Assembly: GCF_024213195.1 (NCBI RefSeq)
Contig: NZ_JANAVF010000011.1
Location: 186,001-250,000, forward strand
Direction: 5' to 3'
DNA: 64,000 bases
Source of the DNA: Streptomyces sp. TBY4
GTDB taxonomy: Bacteria > Actinomycetota > Actinomycetes > Streptomycetales > Streptomycetaceae
Shown here piece by piece: positions 39,353 to 47,920 of this stretch (the stretch's first letter is position 1; each line of letters opens with the position of its first letter). Made by a program: the position numbers and the translations under genes. The notes under the pieces are model-generated. The model did no database searches, had not been told where the DNA came from, and worked only from the letters and a program-made list of their open reading frames with translations.

Positions 39353-40156
39353 ATGAAGGAACCCTCTCCCCAGGCCCGGTGGGAGCGCCGGACGCAGACG
39401 CCGCTGCTGGTGCTCGCCCTGGGCTTCGCCGTGGCCTACGCGGTGCCCATCGTCCTGCCCGACGCGAGCCCGGCGGTGCACGACGCCTGCAGGCACGCCG
39501 AGTGGGTGGTGTGGGCCACCTTCGCCGCCGACTACCTGGTGCGGCTCGGCCTGGCGGACTCGAAGCGGGCCTTCGTACGGACCCACTGGCTGGACCTGGC
39601 GGCGGTGGTGCTGCCGATGATCCAGCCGCTGCGGCTGCTGCGGGTGGTCGCCACCCTGATGCTGATGGGCCGGCGGGCCCGGATGGCCCCGCAGATCCGG
39701 CTCACCACGTACGTGGCGGGCTCGGTGGTCGGGCTGCTGATGTTCGGCTCGCTGGCGGTGCTGAGCGTGGAGCGGGACGCCCCCGACGGCAACATCAGGA
39801 ACCTCGGGGACGCCCTGTGGTGGTCGGTGACCACGATGACGACGGTCGGCTACGGGGACCACTCCCCCACCACCGGACTCGGACGGCTCCTGGCGGTGGG
39901 GCTGATGCTGTCCGGGATCGCGCTGCTGGGTGTGGTGACCGCCAACATCGCGGCCTGGTTCATCTCCCGCTTCGAACGCGACGACCTGGTGGAGCGCGCC
40001 CAGACGGCGGCGATCTCCGAACTGACGCAGGAGGTACGGGCGCTGCGTGCCGAGGTCGCCCGGCTCGGCGGGGCGGCTCCCGCCGGGGCGGTGGGCGCGG
40101 GCGTTCCCGCCCCGGCCGCCCCGGCGGGCGGCGCCGTCAGCGCTCCCACACCTTGA
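39353..40156 (+). CDS. voltage-gated-type potassium channel (six-helix)
   Basis: 267 residues. ATG 39353 is chosen because a TACGAT box ends exactly 7 nt before it and no ribosome site exists (leaderless); ATG 39344 lies in that box. Helices S1-S4 include TPLLVLALGFAVAYAVPIVL and LRLLRVVATLMLMGRRARM; the pore has WWSVTTMTTVGYGD, the K+ selectivity filter. The C-terminus is a coiled coil (AAISELTQEVRALRAEVARL) for tetramerisation, then an Ala/Pro tail. Convergent 20-nt overlap with the next gene. Confidence 0.88.
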   Translation: MKEPSPQARWERRTQTPLLVLALGFAVAYAVPIVLPDASPAVHDACRHAEWVVWATFAADYLVRLGLADSKRAFVRTHWLDLAAVVLPMIQPLRLLRVVATLMLMGRRARMAPQIRLTTYVAGSVVGLLMFGSLAVLSVERDAPDGNIRNLGDALWWSVTTMTTVGYGDHSPTTGLGRLLAVGLMLSGIALLGVVTANIAAWFISRFERDDLVERAQTAAISELTQEVRALRAEVARLGGAAPAGAVGAGVPAPAAPAGGAVSAPTP

Positions 40157-40664
40157 ACGCCCTGACCTGGTAGGGCGACTGGGGCAGCCACACCCCGTCG
40201 CCCGGGTAGGTCTGGAACTCGCCGGTCTCGGCGCACTCCGCCGACTGGTAGGTGGTGACGGGGCGGCCGGTCCTGTTGGTGAGGGACTGGGCGGTGGTCC
40301 CTGCGGGCAGGGCGGTGCAGCTGTTGATGTCGAGGGTGCTCAGCTCGTGGGTCGTGCGCGCGCCCTTGAACTCGGGCTTCGCCCAGAAGCACAGCTGCCC
40401 CGTGGCGCAGGCCCCGAGCGTCGGCGGCCCGGCCGCCCGCCCCTTCGTCCGCCCGGATCCCCGTGCGGATCCCCGTGCGGGAACGGGTGCGTCGGCCCGG
40501 GCCCGTGCCTCGGCCTGGGACGGCGCCTGCACGGCGGCCGTACGGGCCTGGGCAGGGCCCGCCGCGTGGGCCGATTCGGCAGTGCCCGGGATCAACAGGG
40601 TGGCGGCGAGGACGGTGGCGGCGGCGGCGGTGCGACCGGAGAAAGTGGTGTTCCACGTACGCAT
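40137..40664 (-). CDS. secreted peptidase inhibitor family I36-like protein
   Basis: 175 residues. Signal peptide: TWNTTFSGRTAAAATVLAAT then LLIPGTAESAHAA with an AxA site near residue 34. A disordered Ala/Arg/Pro segment follows (to about 80). The C-terminal 95 residues carry GACATGQLCFWAKPEFKGAR, NSCTALPAGTTAQSLTNRTG and YQSAECAETGEFQTYPG, the beta/gamma-crystallin-like pattern of Streptomyces I36 metallopeptidase inhibitors (SMPI-like) with four Cys for two disulfides. Inhibitory activity is inferred. The 3' end overlaps the K+ channel gene. Confidence 0.75.
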   Translation of the reverse strand: MRTWNTTFSGRTAAAATVLAATLLIPGTAESAHAAGPAQARTAAVQAPSQAEARARADAPVPARGSARGSGRTKGRAAGPPTLGACATGQLCFWAKPEFKGARTTHELSTLDINSCTALPAGTTAQSLTNRTGRPVTTYQSAECAETGEFQTYPGDGVWLPQSPYQVRAFKVWER

Positions 40665-40787
40665 GACGGGTCAACTCCTGGTGGACGTACGGGCCCCGGA
40701 CCGTTTCCGAAGCTCCGTCGGCACCACGCTGACCTGCGCGGACGTCCCGGCGGAAGGGGCCGGGGGCGGGTCCACCCTGATAGGCGA

Positions 40788-40817
40788 CAGCCCCGCCGGA
40801 ACCGTCCGGCGGGGCTG
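40788..40817 (-). terminator. terminator of the DHA2 exporter gene
   Basis: CAGCCCCGCCGGA (40788-40800) pairs perfectly with TCCGGCGGGGCTG (40805-40817), loop ACCG. It lies 121 nt after the exporter stop; 40665-40938 otherwise holds only the promoter of the I36 gene. Confidence 0.75.
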
Positions 40818-40938
40818 CCTGGGCCCCGGAGTTGACGCCTCCGGGGCCGCCGCCGGCCGCGCGGCCGGCGGCACAGAGCCAGCGGGACCCTGTGCGCGTC
40901 CGGCCGCCGGGGCGGGGCCGTGTGCGGGCTGCGCGGGG

Positions 40939-42555
40939 CTAGATGTGGGCCGCGCCCGCGCCCGCCGCCGCGTTCTCGCCGCGCTTCGTGAAGCCGGCCA
41001 CGACCGCGGCGAGCACCGCGACCACGCCCGCGACGGTGAAGGCCGTGCTCATCCCTGACACGAACGTGTCGTGCGCGACCCCCGTGATGGTCTGCGCGAG
41101 CTGCTCCGGCGCGCCCGGCGGGACCGGGGAGATGCCGACCTGGATGCCCTTCTCCGCGAGGTCCGCCTGCTCCGGGGTGAGCGGCGGCAGTCCGGCCCCG
41201 GCCCAGTTGTCCCCGAAGACGCTGCCGACCTTGCTCGCCATGACGGCGCCGAGCACGGCGGTGCCCAGGCTGCCGCCGACCTGCATGGCGGCCTGCTGGA
41301 GACCGCCGGCCACGCCCGAGAGCTCCAGCGGGGCGTTGCCGACGATGACCTCGGTGGCTCCGACCATGACGGGGGCGAGCCCGAGGCCCATCAGGGCGAA
41401 CCAGAGCGACATGGTGAGGGTGGCGGTGTCCGGGGTCAGCCGGGCCATCCCGAAGCAGGCGACGGCCGTGGCGACCATGCCGGCGACGAGCGGCAGCCGC
41501 GGGCCGACCTTGGTGATGGCGATGCCCGCCAGGGGCGATCCGACGATCATCATGCCGGTCAGCGGCAGCAGGTGCAGTCCGCTGTCGACGGGGCTCATGC
41601 CGTGGACGTTCTGCAGGTAGAAGGTGACGAAGAACAGCCCGCCCATGAAGGCGAAGGCCATCAGGACCATCAGCACCGTGCCCGCGGACAGCGGCAGCGA
41701 GCGGAACATCCCGAGCGGGATCAGCGGCTCGGAGACGCGGTTCTCCCAGAGGGCGAAGGCCACGAAGCACAGCACGGACCCGCCGAGGAAGGCGAGGGTC
41801 CTGGTGTCCCCCCAGCCCCATTCCGAGGCCTTGATCAGCGCCCAGATCAGCGAGAACATACCGGCCGACAGGAGCAGGATGCCGGGGACGTCGAAGGAGC
41901 GCGGGGCGTTCTCGGCCCGGTGGTCGACCAGGATGAACAGGCCGAAGGCGAGCGCGAGGACGCCGACCGGAACGTTGATGAAGAAGACGGACTGCCAGCT
42001 CACGTTCTCGACGAGCAGGCCGCCGACGATCGGCCCGGCGGCGGTCGAGGCACCGATGACCATGCCCCAGATGCCGATGGCCATGTTGAGCTTCTCGGCC
42101 GGGAAGGTCGCGCGCAGCAGGCCCAGCGCGGCGGGCATCAGCAGCGCCCCGAAGACGCCCTGCGCGACGCGGAAGGCGATGACGAGCTCGACTCCGGTGG
42201 AGAGGCCGATGGCCGCCGAGGAGACGGCGAAGCCGGCGATGCCGATGAGGAAGGTCTGGCGGTGGCCGAAGCGGTCGCCGAGCTTGCCCGCGGTGATGAG
42301 GGAGACGGCGAGGGCGAGCAGGTAGCCGTTGGTGATCCACTGGACCTCGGCGAGCGAGGCGCCGAGGTCCTTCTGGATGGCCGGGTTGGCGACGGCGACG
42401 ATCGTGCCGTCGAGGGTGACCATCATGACGCCGATCGCGACGGCGAACAGGGTGAGCCACGGGTGGCCCCGGAGGCCCGTGCGAACCGGTGCGGGGCCCG
42501 TTTCCTTGGTGAGCGAGGGCGTGTCCCCGCCGTCGACGGTGATCTGACTAGTCAT
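40939..42555 (-). CDS. MFS multidrug exporter, DHA2/EmrB-QacA type (14 helices)
   Basis: 538 residues. TLDGTIVAVANPAIQKDLGA (motif D1 of DHA2), LGDRFGHRQTFLIGIAGFAV (motif A) and RVAQGVFGALLMPAALGLLR (motif C-like) are typical of EmrB/QacA exporters; 14 membrane helices are expected. It should export cationic or hydrophobic drugs by proton antiport. Divergent from a TetR regulator with a palindrome in between, the common arrangement for a repressed efflux pump. Substrate not known. Confidence 0.85.
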   Translation of the reverse strand: MTSQITVDGGDTPSLTKETGPAPVRTGLRGHPWLTLFAVAIGVMMVTLDGTIVAVANPAIQKDLGASLAEVQWITNGYLLALAVSLITAGKLGDRFGHRQTFLIGIAGFAVSSAAIGLSTGVELVIAFRVAQGVFGALLMPAALGLLRATFPAEKLNMAIGIWGMVIGASTAAGPIVGGLLVENVSWQSVFFINVPVGVLALAFGLFILVDHRAENAPRSFDVPGILLLSAGMFSLIWALIKASEWGWGDTRTLAFLGGSVLCFVAFALWENRVSEPLIPLGMFRSLPLSAGTVLMVLMAFAFMGGLFFVTFYLQNVHGMSPVDSGLHLLPLTGMMIVGSPLAGIAITKVGPRLPLVAGMVATAVACFGMARLTPDTATLTMSLWFALMGLGLAPVMVGATEVIVGNAPLELSGVAGGLQQAAMQVGGSLGTAVLGAVMASKVGSVFGDNWAGAGLPPLTPEQADLAEKGIQVGISPVPPGAPEQLAQTITGVAHDTFVSGMSTAFTVAGVVAVLAAVVAGFTKRGENAAAGAGAAHI

Positions 42556-42603
42556 GCGGACAGATTAGTGACAGCGACTGACACTTCACAGACCGGTTCG
42601 TCA

Positions 42604-42616
42604 GACAGCCTCTGTC
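42604..42616. promoter_or_regulatory. operator candidate for the TetR/exporter pair
   Basis: GACAG-CCT-CTGTC is a 13-bp palindrome between the divergent genes, flanked by further TGACA/TGTCA half-sites at 42568-42573, 42579-42584 and 42612-42617. It overlaps the -35 region expected for the regulator promoter (-10 TACCCT at 42631). Confidence 0.6.
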
Positions 42617-42643
42617 AGGTCGGTCACAGGTACCCTGACCGCC

Positions 42644-43303
42644 GTGATGACCGATCAGCGCCCCGCGTCCGCACCGCCGGCCGGACTGCGCGAGCGCAAG
42701 AAGCGGCGCACGCGCGACGCCCTGCTGCGCGCGGCCCTCCTCCTCTTCATCGCCCAGGGGTACGAAGAGACCACCGTCGACGAGATCACCGACGCCGTGG
42801 ACGTCTCCCAGCGCACCTTCTTCCGGTACTTCGCCAACAAGGAAGAGGTCGCCTTCGCCGTCCAGGACCTGGTCGAATCGCACTTCTTCGCGGCGCTCCA
42901 GGCCCGCCCGCCCGCCGAGGGCCCCTTCGAGGCGATGCGCTCGGCCGTCCTCGCCGCCTGGGACACCGTCGAAGAGGCCATCTCGGACCTGGTGCCCATC
43001 GACCTCTACATGCGCAGCTACCGGCTGATCGAGTCCACCCCGGCCCTGCTCGCCGTGCACCTGCGCCGCTCGACCGAGCTGGAGGAGCGGATCGCCCGGC
43101 TGCTCGCCGAGCGCGAGGGCCTGGACGTGGACGCCGACCCGCGCCCGCGGGTGGCCGTCGCCGCGTTCACCGGCGTGATGCGCGTCACCGGCCGGCTGTG
43201 GGGACAGGGCGAGGACACCGGCGTCGACACCATCCGGCGCATGACCGAGGCCTACCTCGACCAGATCGGCCCGGCACTGGCCGCCGACTGGCGCCGGCGG
43301 TGA
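42644..43303 (+). CDS. TetR-family regulator of the exporter
   Basis: 219 residues from GTG, 7 nt after a TACCCT box, so probably leaderless; the next codon is ATG. HTH at about residues 22-68: RDALLRAALLLFIAQGYEET, TVDEITDAVDVSQRTFFRYF and ANKEEV. C-terminal helices form the ligand domain. It likely represses itself and the divergent exporter until a drug ligand binds. Confidence 0.85.
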   Translation: MMTDQRPASAPPAGLRERKKRRTRDALLRAALLLFIAQGYEETTVDEITDAVDVSQRTFFRYFANKEEVAFAVQDLVESHFFAALQARPPAEGPFEAMRSAVLAAWDTVEEAISDLVPIDLYMRSYRLIESTPALLAVHLRRSTELEERIARLLAEREGLDVDADPRPRVAVAAFTGVMRVTGRLWGQGEDTGVDTIRRMTEAYLDQIGPALAADWRRR

Positions 43304-43355
43304 CTCCCGTCACCCGGCGCGCAGGCTCCCCCGAAGGTCTCCTACGCTGAGCGCA

Positions 43356-44591
43356 GTGAACCTGTCCGGCCCCGCCCCCGCCCACTCCGCCGACGCCCCC
43401 GCGCGCCCGGCCGCCCTGCGCGCCCTGCTCGCGCTGACGGTGGTCTTCCTGATGCTCGCGACCACGGGCTGGACGGCCGTGTACCGGCCGGCGGACGAGC
43501 CGTCCCCGCGCCAGGCCGCGCTCGCGTCCTGGGCGTCTTCGCGCTTCGACGGCCGGGCCCTGCCCGCCGCGGACGCCCCGGCACCCGTGGTGGAACGCTT
43601 CTTCGCGAGCCTCGACGGCGCCCAGCGCGCCCGGCTCGCCGAGGGACACCCGCTGGTGGTCGGCAATCTCGACGGCGTGCCGCCCGGCGTCCGCTACCGG
43701 GCCAACCGGATGGCCCTCCAGCAGGCGACCCGGGTCGAGGACGCCCGCGCGCACGACATCACGCTGGCCCCCTCCGACCGCGCCACCGCCGCCCGCCGCG
43801 CCCACCGCTTCGCGTCCCTCGCCGAGCCCGGCCGGCAGATCCTCGTCTTCGACCCCACCGGCGGCGGCCTCGTCGCCGAGGTCTTCGGCAACCTCGGCGA
43901 GGCCCGCCGGATCTCGGTGGTCGTCCCCGGCGTCGACACCGACGCGATCACCTTCGAGCGCACGGTGCGCCGGCTGACCGCCCCCGCCGGCATGGCGCAG
44001 TCCCTGTACGAGGCCGAGCGCGCGGCCGCCCCGGCCGGCCGGACCGCGGTCATCGCCTGGGCCGGCTACACCGCCCCGACCGGGGTCGGCATGGACGCGG
44101 CCACCGGACGGCTGGCCGTGGACGGCGCCGCCCGGCTGCGCTCGCTGACCTCCGGGCTGCCCGGGCGGGCGAGCGTGGCGCTGTTCTGCCACAGCTACGG
44201 TTCGGTGGTGTGCGGGGTGGCGGCGCACGAACTGCCGTCCCGGGTCACGGACATCGTGGTGGCGGGCAGCCCCGGCATGCGCGCCGGGAACGCGGCCGAA
44301 CTGGGCACCTCCGCGCGGGTGTGGGCGATGCGGGACGCCGGCGACTGGATCGCCGACGTGCCGCACCTGGAGTTCGGGGGCCTCGGCCACGGCGCGGATC
44401 CGGTCTCCTCGGAGTTCGGCGCGCGGGTCCTGTCGGCGGCCGGAGCCAAGGGCCACACCGGCTACTTCGAGCCAGGGACCGAATCCCTGGACAACTTCGC
44501 CGAAATCGGAACCGGTGCGTTCGGTTCCACGGTGTGCGCCACCGGGGACGACACCTGCCGGCGCGGAACATCCGGGCCGGACGGTCCCTGA
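43356..44591 (+). CDS. alpha/beta hydrolase (DUF1023), membrane-anchored or secreted
   Basis: 411 residues from GTG with a TACGCT box 7 nt upstream (leaderless). An N-terminal helix (ALRALLALTVVFLMLATTGW) is a signal anchor. The DUF1023 hydrolase domain spans about residues 160-400: VVVPGVDTDAITFERTV, AWAGYTAPTGVGMDAA, the nucleophile elbow ALFCHSYGSVVCG (Ser), an Asp near MRDAGDWIADVPH and a final His in KGHTGYFEPGTES. Substrate unknown. Ends in a hairpin that precedes the next gene's promoter. Confidence 0.8.
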   Translation: MNLSGPAPAHSADAPARPAALRALLALTVVFLMLATTGWTAVYRPADEPSPRQAALASWASSRFDGRALPAADAPAPVVERFFASLDGAQRARLAEGHPLVVGNLDGVPPGVRYRANRMALQQATRVEDARAHDITLAPSDRATAARRAHRFASLAEPGRQILVFDPTGGGLVAEVFGNLGEARRISVVVPGVDTDAITFERTVRRLTAPAGMAQSLYEAERAAAPAGRTAVIAWAGYTAPTGVGMDAATGRLAVDGAARLRSLTSGLPGRASVALFCHSYGSVVCGVAAHELPSRVTDIVVAGSPGMRAGNAAELGTSARVWAMRDAGDWIADVPHLEFGGLGHGADPVSSEFGARVLSAAGAKGHTGYFEPGTESLDNFAEIGTGAFGSTVCATGDDTCRRGTSGPDGP

Positions 44592-44628
44592 CCCGCCCCG
44601 CCGACCCGAAATCGGACCTCACAGCAGG

Positions 44629-44650
44629 GGGACGCACGGGGGTGCGTCCC
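44629..44650 (+). terminator. hairpin ending the DUF1023 gene
   Basis: GGGACGCAC (44629-44637) pairs perfectly with GTGCGTCCC (44642-44650), loop GGGG, followed by TTT. The next gene's -10 box (TACGAT) starts only 2 bases later, so terminator and promoter are interleaved. Confidence 0.65.
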
Positions 44651-44665
44651 TTTACGATGTGCCGC

Positions 44666-45502
44666 ATGGGTGACGCTCTGGCCGGAAACCATGCCGTCTG
44701 GGAGTTCGACCGCACCACGAACTCGCTCATCATCCGCTTCGCACGGGGGATCCGAACGCCCAGACTCTGGCACGCCCTGGGCGAACGGCGGATTCCCCTG
44801 GAAGCGTTGTCCGGGGTGGACCTGGCCGCGGGACGGCGGGACACCCTGGTGCTGCGCGCCCGCGTGCGCGCCGGCGCGGATCCGCTGATGGAGGCCGCGG
44901 CCGGGCAGCTGCGGGAAGCCTGCGATCCGTACCGGCTGGTGGTTCCCGGGGGCGGCGCCGGGCGCGGGCGGGCCGAGGCCTTCGCCGGGGCCCTGCGCGA
45001 ACGGCTGGGCCCCGCCGGGCCCGCCGGGCGGTTCCTCGTCTCCGCCGCGGAGCCGCCGGCCACCCTGAAGGCGTACGACGCCCGGCTCGTCCTCGACGGC
45101 GGCGCCGTCACCTTCCACTGGTCGCGCACCGGGGCCACCGGCACCAAGTGGAAGGCGGGTGACCAGCGGTACCCGCTGGCGGCCCTCGCCGGGCTGGTCT
45201 GGCACTCCCCCGAACGGTCCGGCGGGCACCTGCGGCTGCTGCCCCGCGAGGGGGCCGGCGATCCCCGGCCCGACCACGACCTGGCCTCCGCGGTCTTCGG
45301 CGTGGGGCACGGGGCCGTGCACGAGTCACTGCCGTTCGCGGCGGCCGTGCTCGCTGCCCTGCGGGCACGCAGCCCCGTCGCCTCCGTGCCCCCGCAGCGG
45401 TCCTGGGAGCGGATCCAGCACCTCGCCGAGCTGCACGATGCCGGGCTCCTCACGGACGCCGAGTACCGGGCCCTGCGGGACCGCTTCACGGCCGGGGCCT
45501 GA
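44666..45502 (+). CDS. DUF4429 and SHOCT domain protein
   Basis: 278 residues from ATG, 7 nt after TACGAT (leaderless). Two DUF4429-type PH-like beta units occur: the first with AVWEFDRTTNSLIIRFARG and IPLEALSGVDL, the second with LVLDGGAVTFHWSRTG and RYPLAALAGLVW. The last 35 residues are a SHOCT helix pair (RIQHLAELHDAGLLTDAEYR ALRDRF). Cytosolic; function unknown. A dispersed repeat follows. Confidence 0.8.
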   Translation: MGDALAGNHAVWEFDRTTNSLIIRFARGIRTPRLWHALGERRIPLEALSGVDLAAGRRDTLVLRARVRAGADPLMEAAAGQLREACDPYRLVVPGGGAGRGRAEAFAGALRERLGPAGPAGRFLVSAAEPPATLKAYDARLVLDGGAVTFHWSRTGATGTKWKAGDQRYPLAALAGLVWHSPERSGGHLRLLPREGAGDPRPDHDLASAVFGVGHGAVHESLPFAAAVLAALRARSPVASVPPQRSWERIQHLAELHDAGLLTDAEYRALRDRFTAGA

Positions 45503-45528
45503 CCCCTGCGGGGCCGCCCCCTACTCAC

Positions 45529-45589
45529 CCTTCCGCCGTTCCCCGGGGCTCCGCCCCGGACCCCGCGCCTCGAACGCCGGCGGGGCTGA
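45529..45589. repeat. dispersed Streptomyces-type intergenic repeat, copy B
   Basis: TTCCCCGGGGCTCCGCCCC followed by GGACCCCGCGCCTCGAACGC and CGGCGGGGCTGAT, nearly the same as copy A at 24991. It sits between two convergent genes and can form a GGGGCTCCGCCCC hairpin, so it may act as terminator for both. Confidence 0.85.
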
Positions 45590-45590
45590 T

Positions 45591-46610
45591 CTACTCGCGC
45601 GCCGCCGAGGTCAGGCTCATGTCCGGGTAGCGGTCGCCCGCCACCGCCGCCGCGATCGGCTCCAGGAGGGACAGTTCCGCGTCCGTCAGGGTGATGCGGG
45701 TCGCCGCCGTGTTCTCCGCGAGGCGGGACGGCTTGCGGGTGCCCGGGATCGGGACGACCGCCAGGCCGTGCACGGCCGCCCGCTGCTGCACCCACGCCAG
45801 GGCGATCTGCGCCGGGGTGGCCCCGCGCGCCGCCGCGATCTCCCGTACCGGGGCCAGCAGCGCCCCGTTCTTCTTCGCGTTGTCCCCGGTGAACCGGGGC
45901 TGGTACTGCCGGAAGTCATCGGCCGTCAGCTCCGCCGACGCGTCGGCGAAGGCCCCGGTCAGGAAGCCGCGCCCGAGCGGGGAGTACGGCACGAAGGCCA
46001 CGCCCAGCTCCGCCGCCGCGCCCACCGCGCTGTGCTCCACGTCCCGGCTGAACAGCGACCACTCCGACTGGAGCGCCGCGATCGGGTGCACCGCGTGCGC
46101 CTCGCGCAGCTCGGCGCCGGTCACCTCGCTGAGCCCGAGGTGGCGCACCTTGCCCTCCCGCACCAGCTCCGCCATCGCGCCCACCGACTCGGCGAGCGGA
46201 ACCTCCGGATCGCGCCGGTGCATGTAGTAGAGGTCGATCACGTCCGTGCCCAGCCGCCGCAGGCTGTCCTCCACCGACCGCCGCACGTACGCGCGGTCGT
46301 TGCGGACCCCCCGGTAGAGCGGATCGTCCGTCCGCTCGATGGCGAACTTCGTGGCGAGGGTGATCCGGTCCCGGTGCGCGGCCACGAACGGCGCGAGGAA
46401 CTCCTCGTTGGCGCCCCGCCCGTAGACGTCGGCGGTGTCGAAGAGGGTGACCCCGGCGTCCAGCGCCGCGTCCAGGGTCTGCCGGGCGGCCGCCTCGTCC
46501 GTGTCCCCGTAGAACTCGCTCATGCCCATGCAGCCGAGGCCCTGGACTCCCACCAGCGGGCCTCCCCCGCCCAGTTCGACCTGCTCGATCCCCGCCGTGT
46601 TCCCGGTCAT
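45591..46610 (-). CDS. aldo/keto reductase
   Basis: 339 residues from ATG with GAGGAGG upstream; start overlaps the MerR gene stop (ATGA). AKR barrel with LGCMGMSEFYGDTDEAAARQ, catalytic Asp and Tyr in FDTADVYGRGANEEFL, Lys in TLATKFAIER, His in DVIDLYYMHRRDP, and NADPH-binding end VVPIPGTRKPSRLAEN. NADPH-dependent reduction of an aldehyde or ketone; substrate unknown. Regulated most likely by the coupled MerR protein. Confidence 0.88.
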   Translation of the reverse strand: MTGNTAGIEQVELGGGGPLVGVQGLGCMGMSEFYGDTDEAAARQTLDAALDAGVTLFDTADVYGRGANEEFLAPFVAAHRDRITLATKFAIERTDDPLYRGVRNDRAYVRRSVEDSLRRLGTDVIDLYYMHRRDPEVPLAESVGAMAELVREGKVRHLGLSEVTGAELREAHAVHPIAALQSEWSLFSRDVEHSAVGAAAELGVAFVPYSPLGRGFLTGAFADASAELTADDFRQYQPRFTGDNAKKNGALLAPVREIAAARGATPAQIALAWVQQRAAVHGLAVVPIPGTRKPSRLAENTAATRITLTDAELSLLEPIAAAVAGDRYPDMSLTSAARE

Positions 46611-47023
46611 GTCCGGTCCTCCTCTCCCGCGACGTCGATGCACATCGCATACGTGTCGATCTTGTAGTCCAGTACGGCGAGCGCGTCCGTCAGTTCGGCG
46701 ATCCGCGTCCGCACCTCGTCCCGCGTGCGCTCCAGCAGGGCGCGCCGGTCGGCGGCCGTGTGCGGGCCCTCGCGGACGAGTTCCGCGTACCGGACCATGT
46801 CCGCCACCGACATTCCGGTGGCCCGCAACTTGCCGACGAAGCCCAGCCATTCGAGGTCCTTGTCGGTGAACCGCCGCTGCCCCGAGTGCGAGCGGTCCAC
46901 GTGCGGCATGAGGCCGATCCGCTCGTACCAGCGCAAGGTGTGCTGGGTCAGACCGGTCCGCGCCTCGACCTCGCTGATCGTGTACCGGGTCCGCGTCTGC
47001 AGGGGCGTCTGGGTCGGGCTCAT
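46607..47023 (-). CDS. MerR-family regulator
   Basis: 138 residues from ATG. N-terminal winged HTH RYTISEVEARTGLTQHTLRW with YERIGLMP and GQRRFTDKDLEWLGFVGKLR; a long dimerisation helix follows (RRALLERTRDEVRTRIAELT). A C-terminal IDTYAMCIDVAGEE has one Cys. A 14-bp perfect palindrome lies 19 nt upstream, in the spacer of its own and of the divergent promoter. Activator-type control of the aldo/keto reductase is likely. Confidence 0.88.
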   Translation of the reverse strand: MSPTQTPLQTRTRYTISEVEARTGLTQHTLRWYERIGLMPHVDRSHSGQRRFTDKDLEWLGFVGKLRATGMSVADMVRYAELVREGPHTAADRRALLERTRDEVRTRIAELTDALAVLDYKIDTYAMCIDVAGEEDRT

Positions 47024-47041
47024 GGCCCCACGCTAAATCCC

Positions 47042-47055
47042 TGGAGTGCACTCCA
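47042..47055. promoter_or_regulatory. MerR operator palindrome
   Basis: TGGAGTG-CACTCCA is a perfect 14-bp palindrome between the divergent merR-type gene (start 47023) and the serine hydrolase gene (start 47075). It ends 6 nt before the TACGCT -10 box of the hydrolase gene, so the regulator may control both directions. Confidence 0.75.
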
Positions 47056-47074
47056 AGCAAGTACGCTCGGCCGC

Positions 47075-47902
47075 ATGGAGAGCTTGCAGAGTCTGCGCAT
47101 CATCGAGAACTGGCCGGTTCCGACCGCCGCCGCGGCCGTCGTCCGCGCCGACGGGACCGTGCTCGGCACGCACGGCCCGGTGGACCACCGCTTCCCGCTG
47201 GCCTCCGTGACCAAGCCGCTCACCGCCTACGCCGCCCTCGTCGCCTACGAGGAGGGCGCGATCGAGCTGGACGAGGCGGCCGGGCCCGACGGGTCCACGA
47301 TCCGCCACCTGCTCGCCCACACCAGCGGCCTGGCCTTCGACGAGCACCGCGTGACGGCCCCGCCCGGGGAGCGCAGGCTGTACTCGAACGCCGGTTTCGA
47401 GGTGCTCGGCGACCACATCGCCAAGGCCACCGGGATCCCCTTCGCCGCGTACCTCGCCGAGGCCGTCTTCGAGCCGCTGGGCATGGCGTCGAGCAGCCTG
47501 GAGGGCTCTCCCGCGAAGGACGGCGTCTCCACCGTCTCCGACCTGCTGCGCTTCGCCGCCGAGCTCCAGCAGCCCCGCCTGCTGGACGTGCGCACCGTCG
47601 CGGAGGCCACCTCCGTGGTGCACCCCGGGCTCAAGGGCGTCCTGCCCGGCTACGGCCACCAGTCCCCCAACGACTGGGGGCTCGGCATGGAGATCCGCGA
47701 CGGGAAGGCCCCGCACTGGACCGGCGCCGGCTCCTCGCCGCGAACCTTCGGGCACTTCGGGCAGTCCGGGACCTTCCTGTGGGTGGATCCCGACGCCCGC
47801 GCCGCCTGCGTGGCGCTGACCGACCGCGCCTTCGGGCCGTGGGCGGTCGAGGCCTGGCCGCCGTTCACCGACGCGGTCCTCGCCGAGCTCCGGACCCGCT
47901 GA
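47075..47902 (+). CDS. serine hydrolase, class C beta-lactamase family
   Basis: 275 residues from ATG with TACGCT 7 nt upstream (leaderless). Catalytic SxxK is S44-VTK47 in PLASVTKPLTAYAALVAYEE; the Tyr motif is in RRLYSNAGFEVLGDHIAKAT and HLLAHTSGLAFD follows the SxxK helix. GHFGQSGTFLWVDPD replaces the KTG box with a HxG-like motif. No signal peptide, so probably a cytosolic esterase or peptidase, not a resistance enzyme. Confidence 0.82.
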   Translation: MESLQSLRIIENWPVPTAAAAVVRADGTVLGTHGPVDHRFPLASVTKPLTAYAALVAYEEGAIELDEAAGPDGSTIRHLLAHTSGLAFDEHRVTAPPGERRLYSNAGFEVLGDHIAKATGIPFAAYLAEAVFEPLGMASSSLEGSPAKDGVSTVSDLLRFAAELQQPRLLDVRTVAEATSVVHPGLKGVLPGYGHQSPNDWGLGMEIRDGKAPHWTGAGSSPRTFGHFGQSGTFLWVDPDARAACVALTDRAFGPWAVEAWPPFTDAVLAELRTR

Positions 47903-47920
47903 GGCCCCCGGGGCCACCGG

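Noticed and set aside
47075..47902. Antibiotic-resistance beta-lactamase
   Set aside because: No signal peptide, no typical KTG box and short length; better called a cytosolic serine hydrolase of the same fold.
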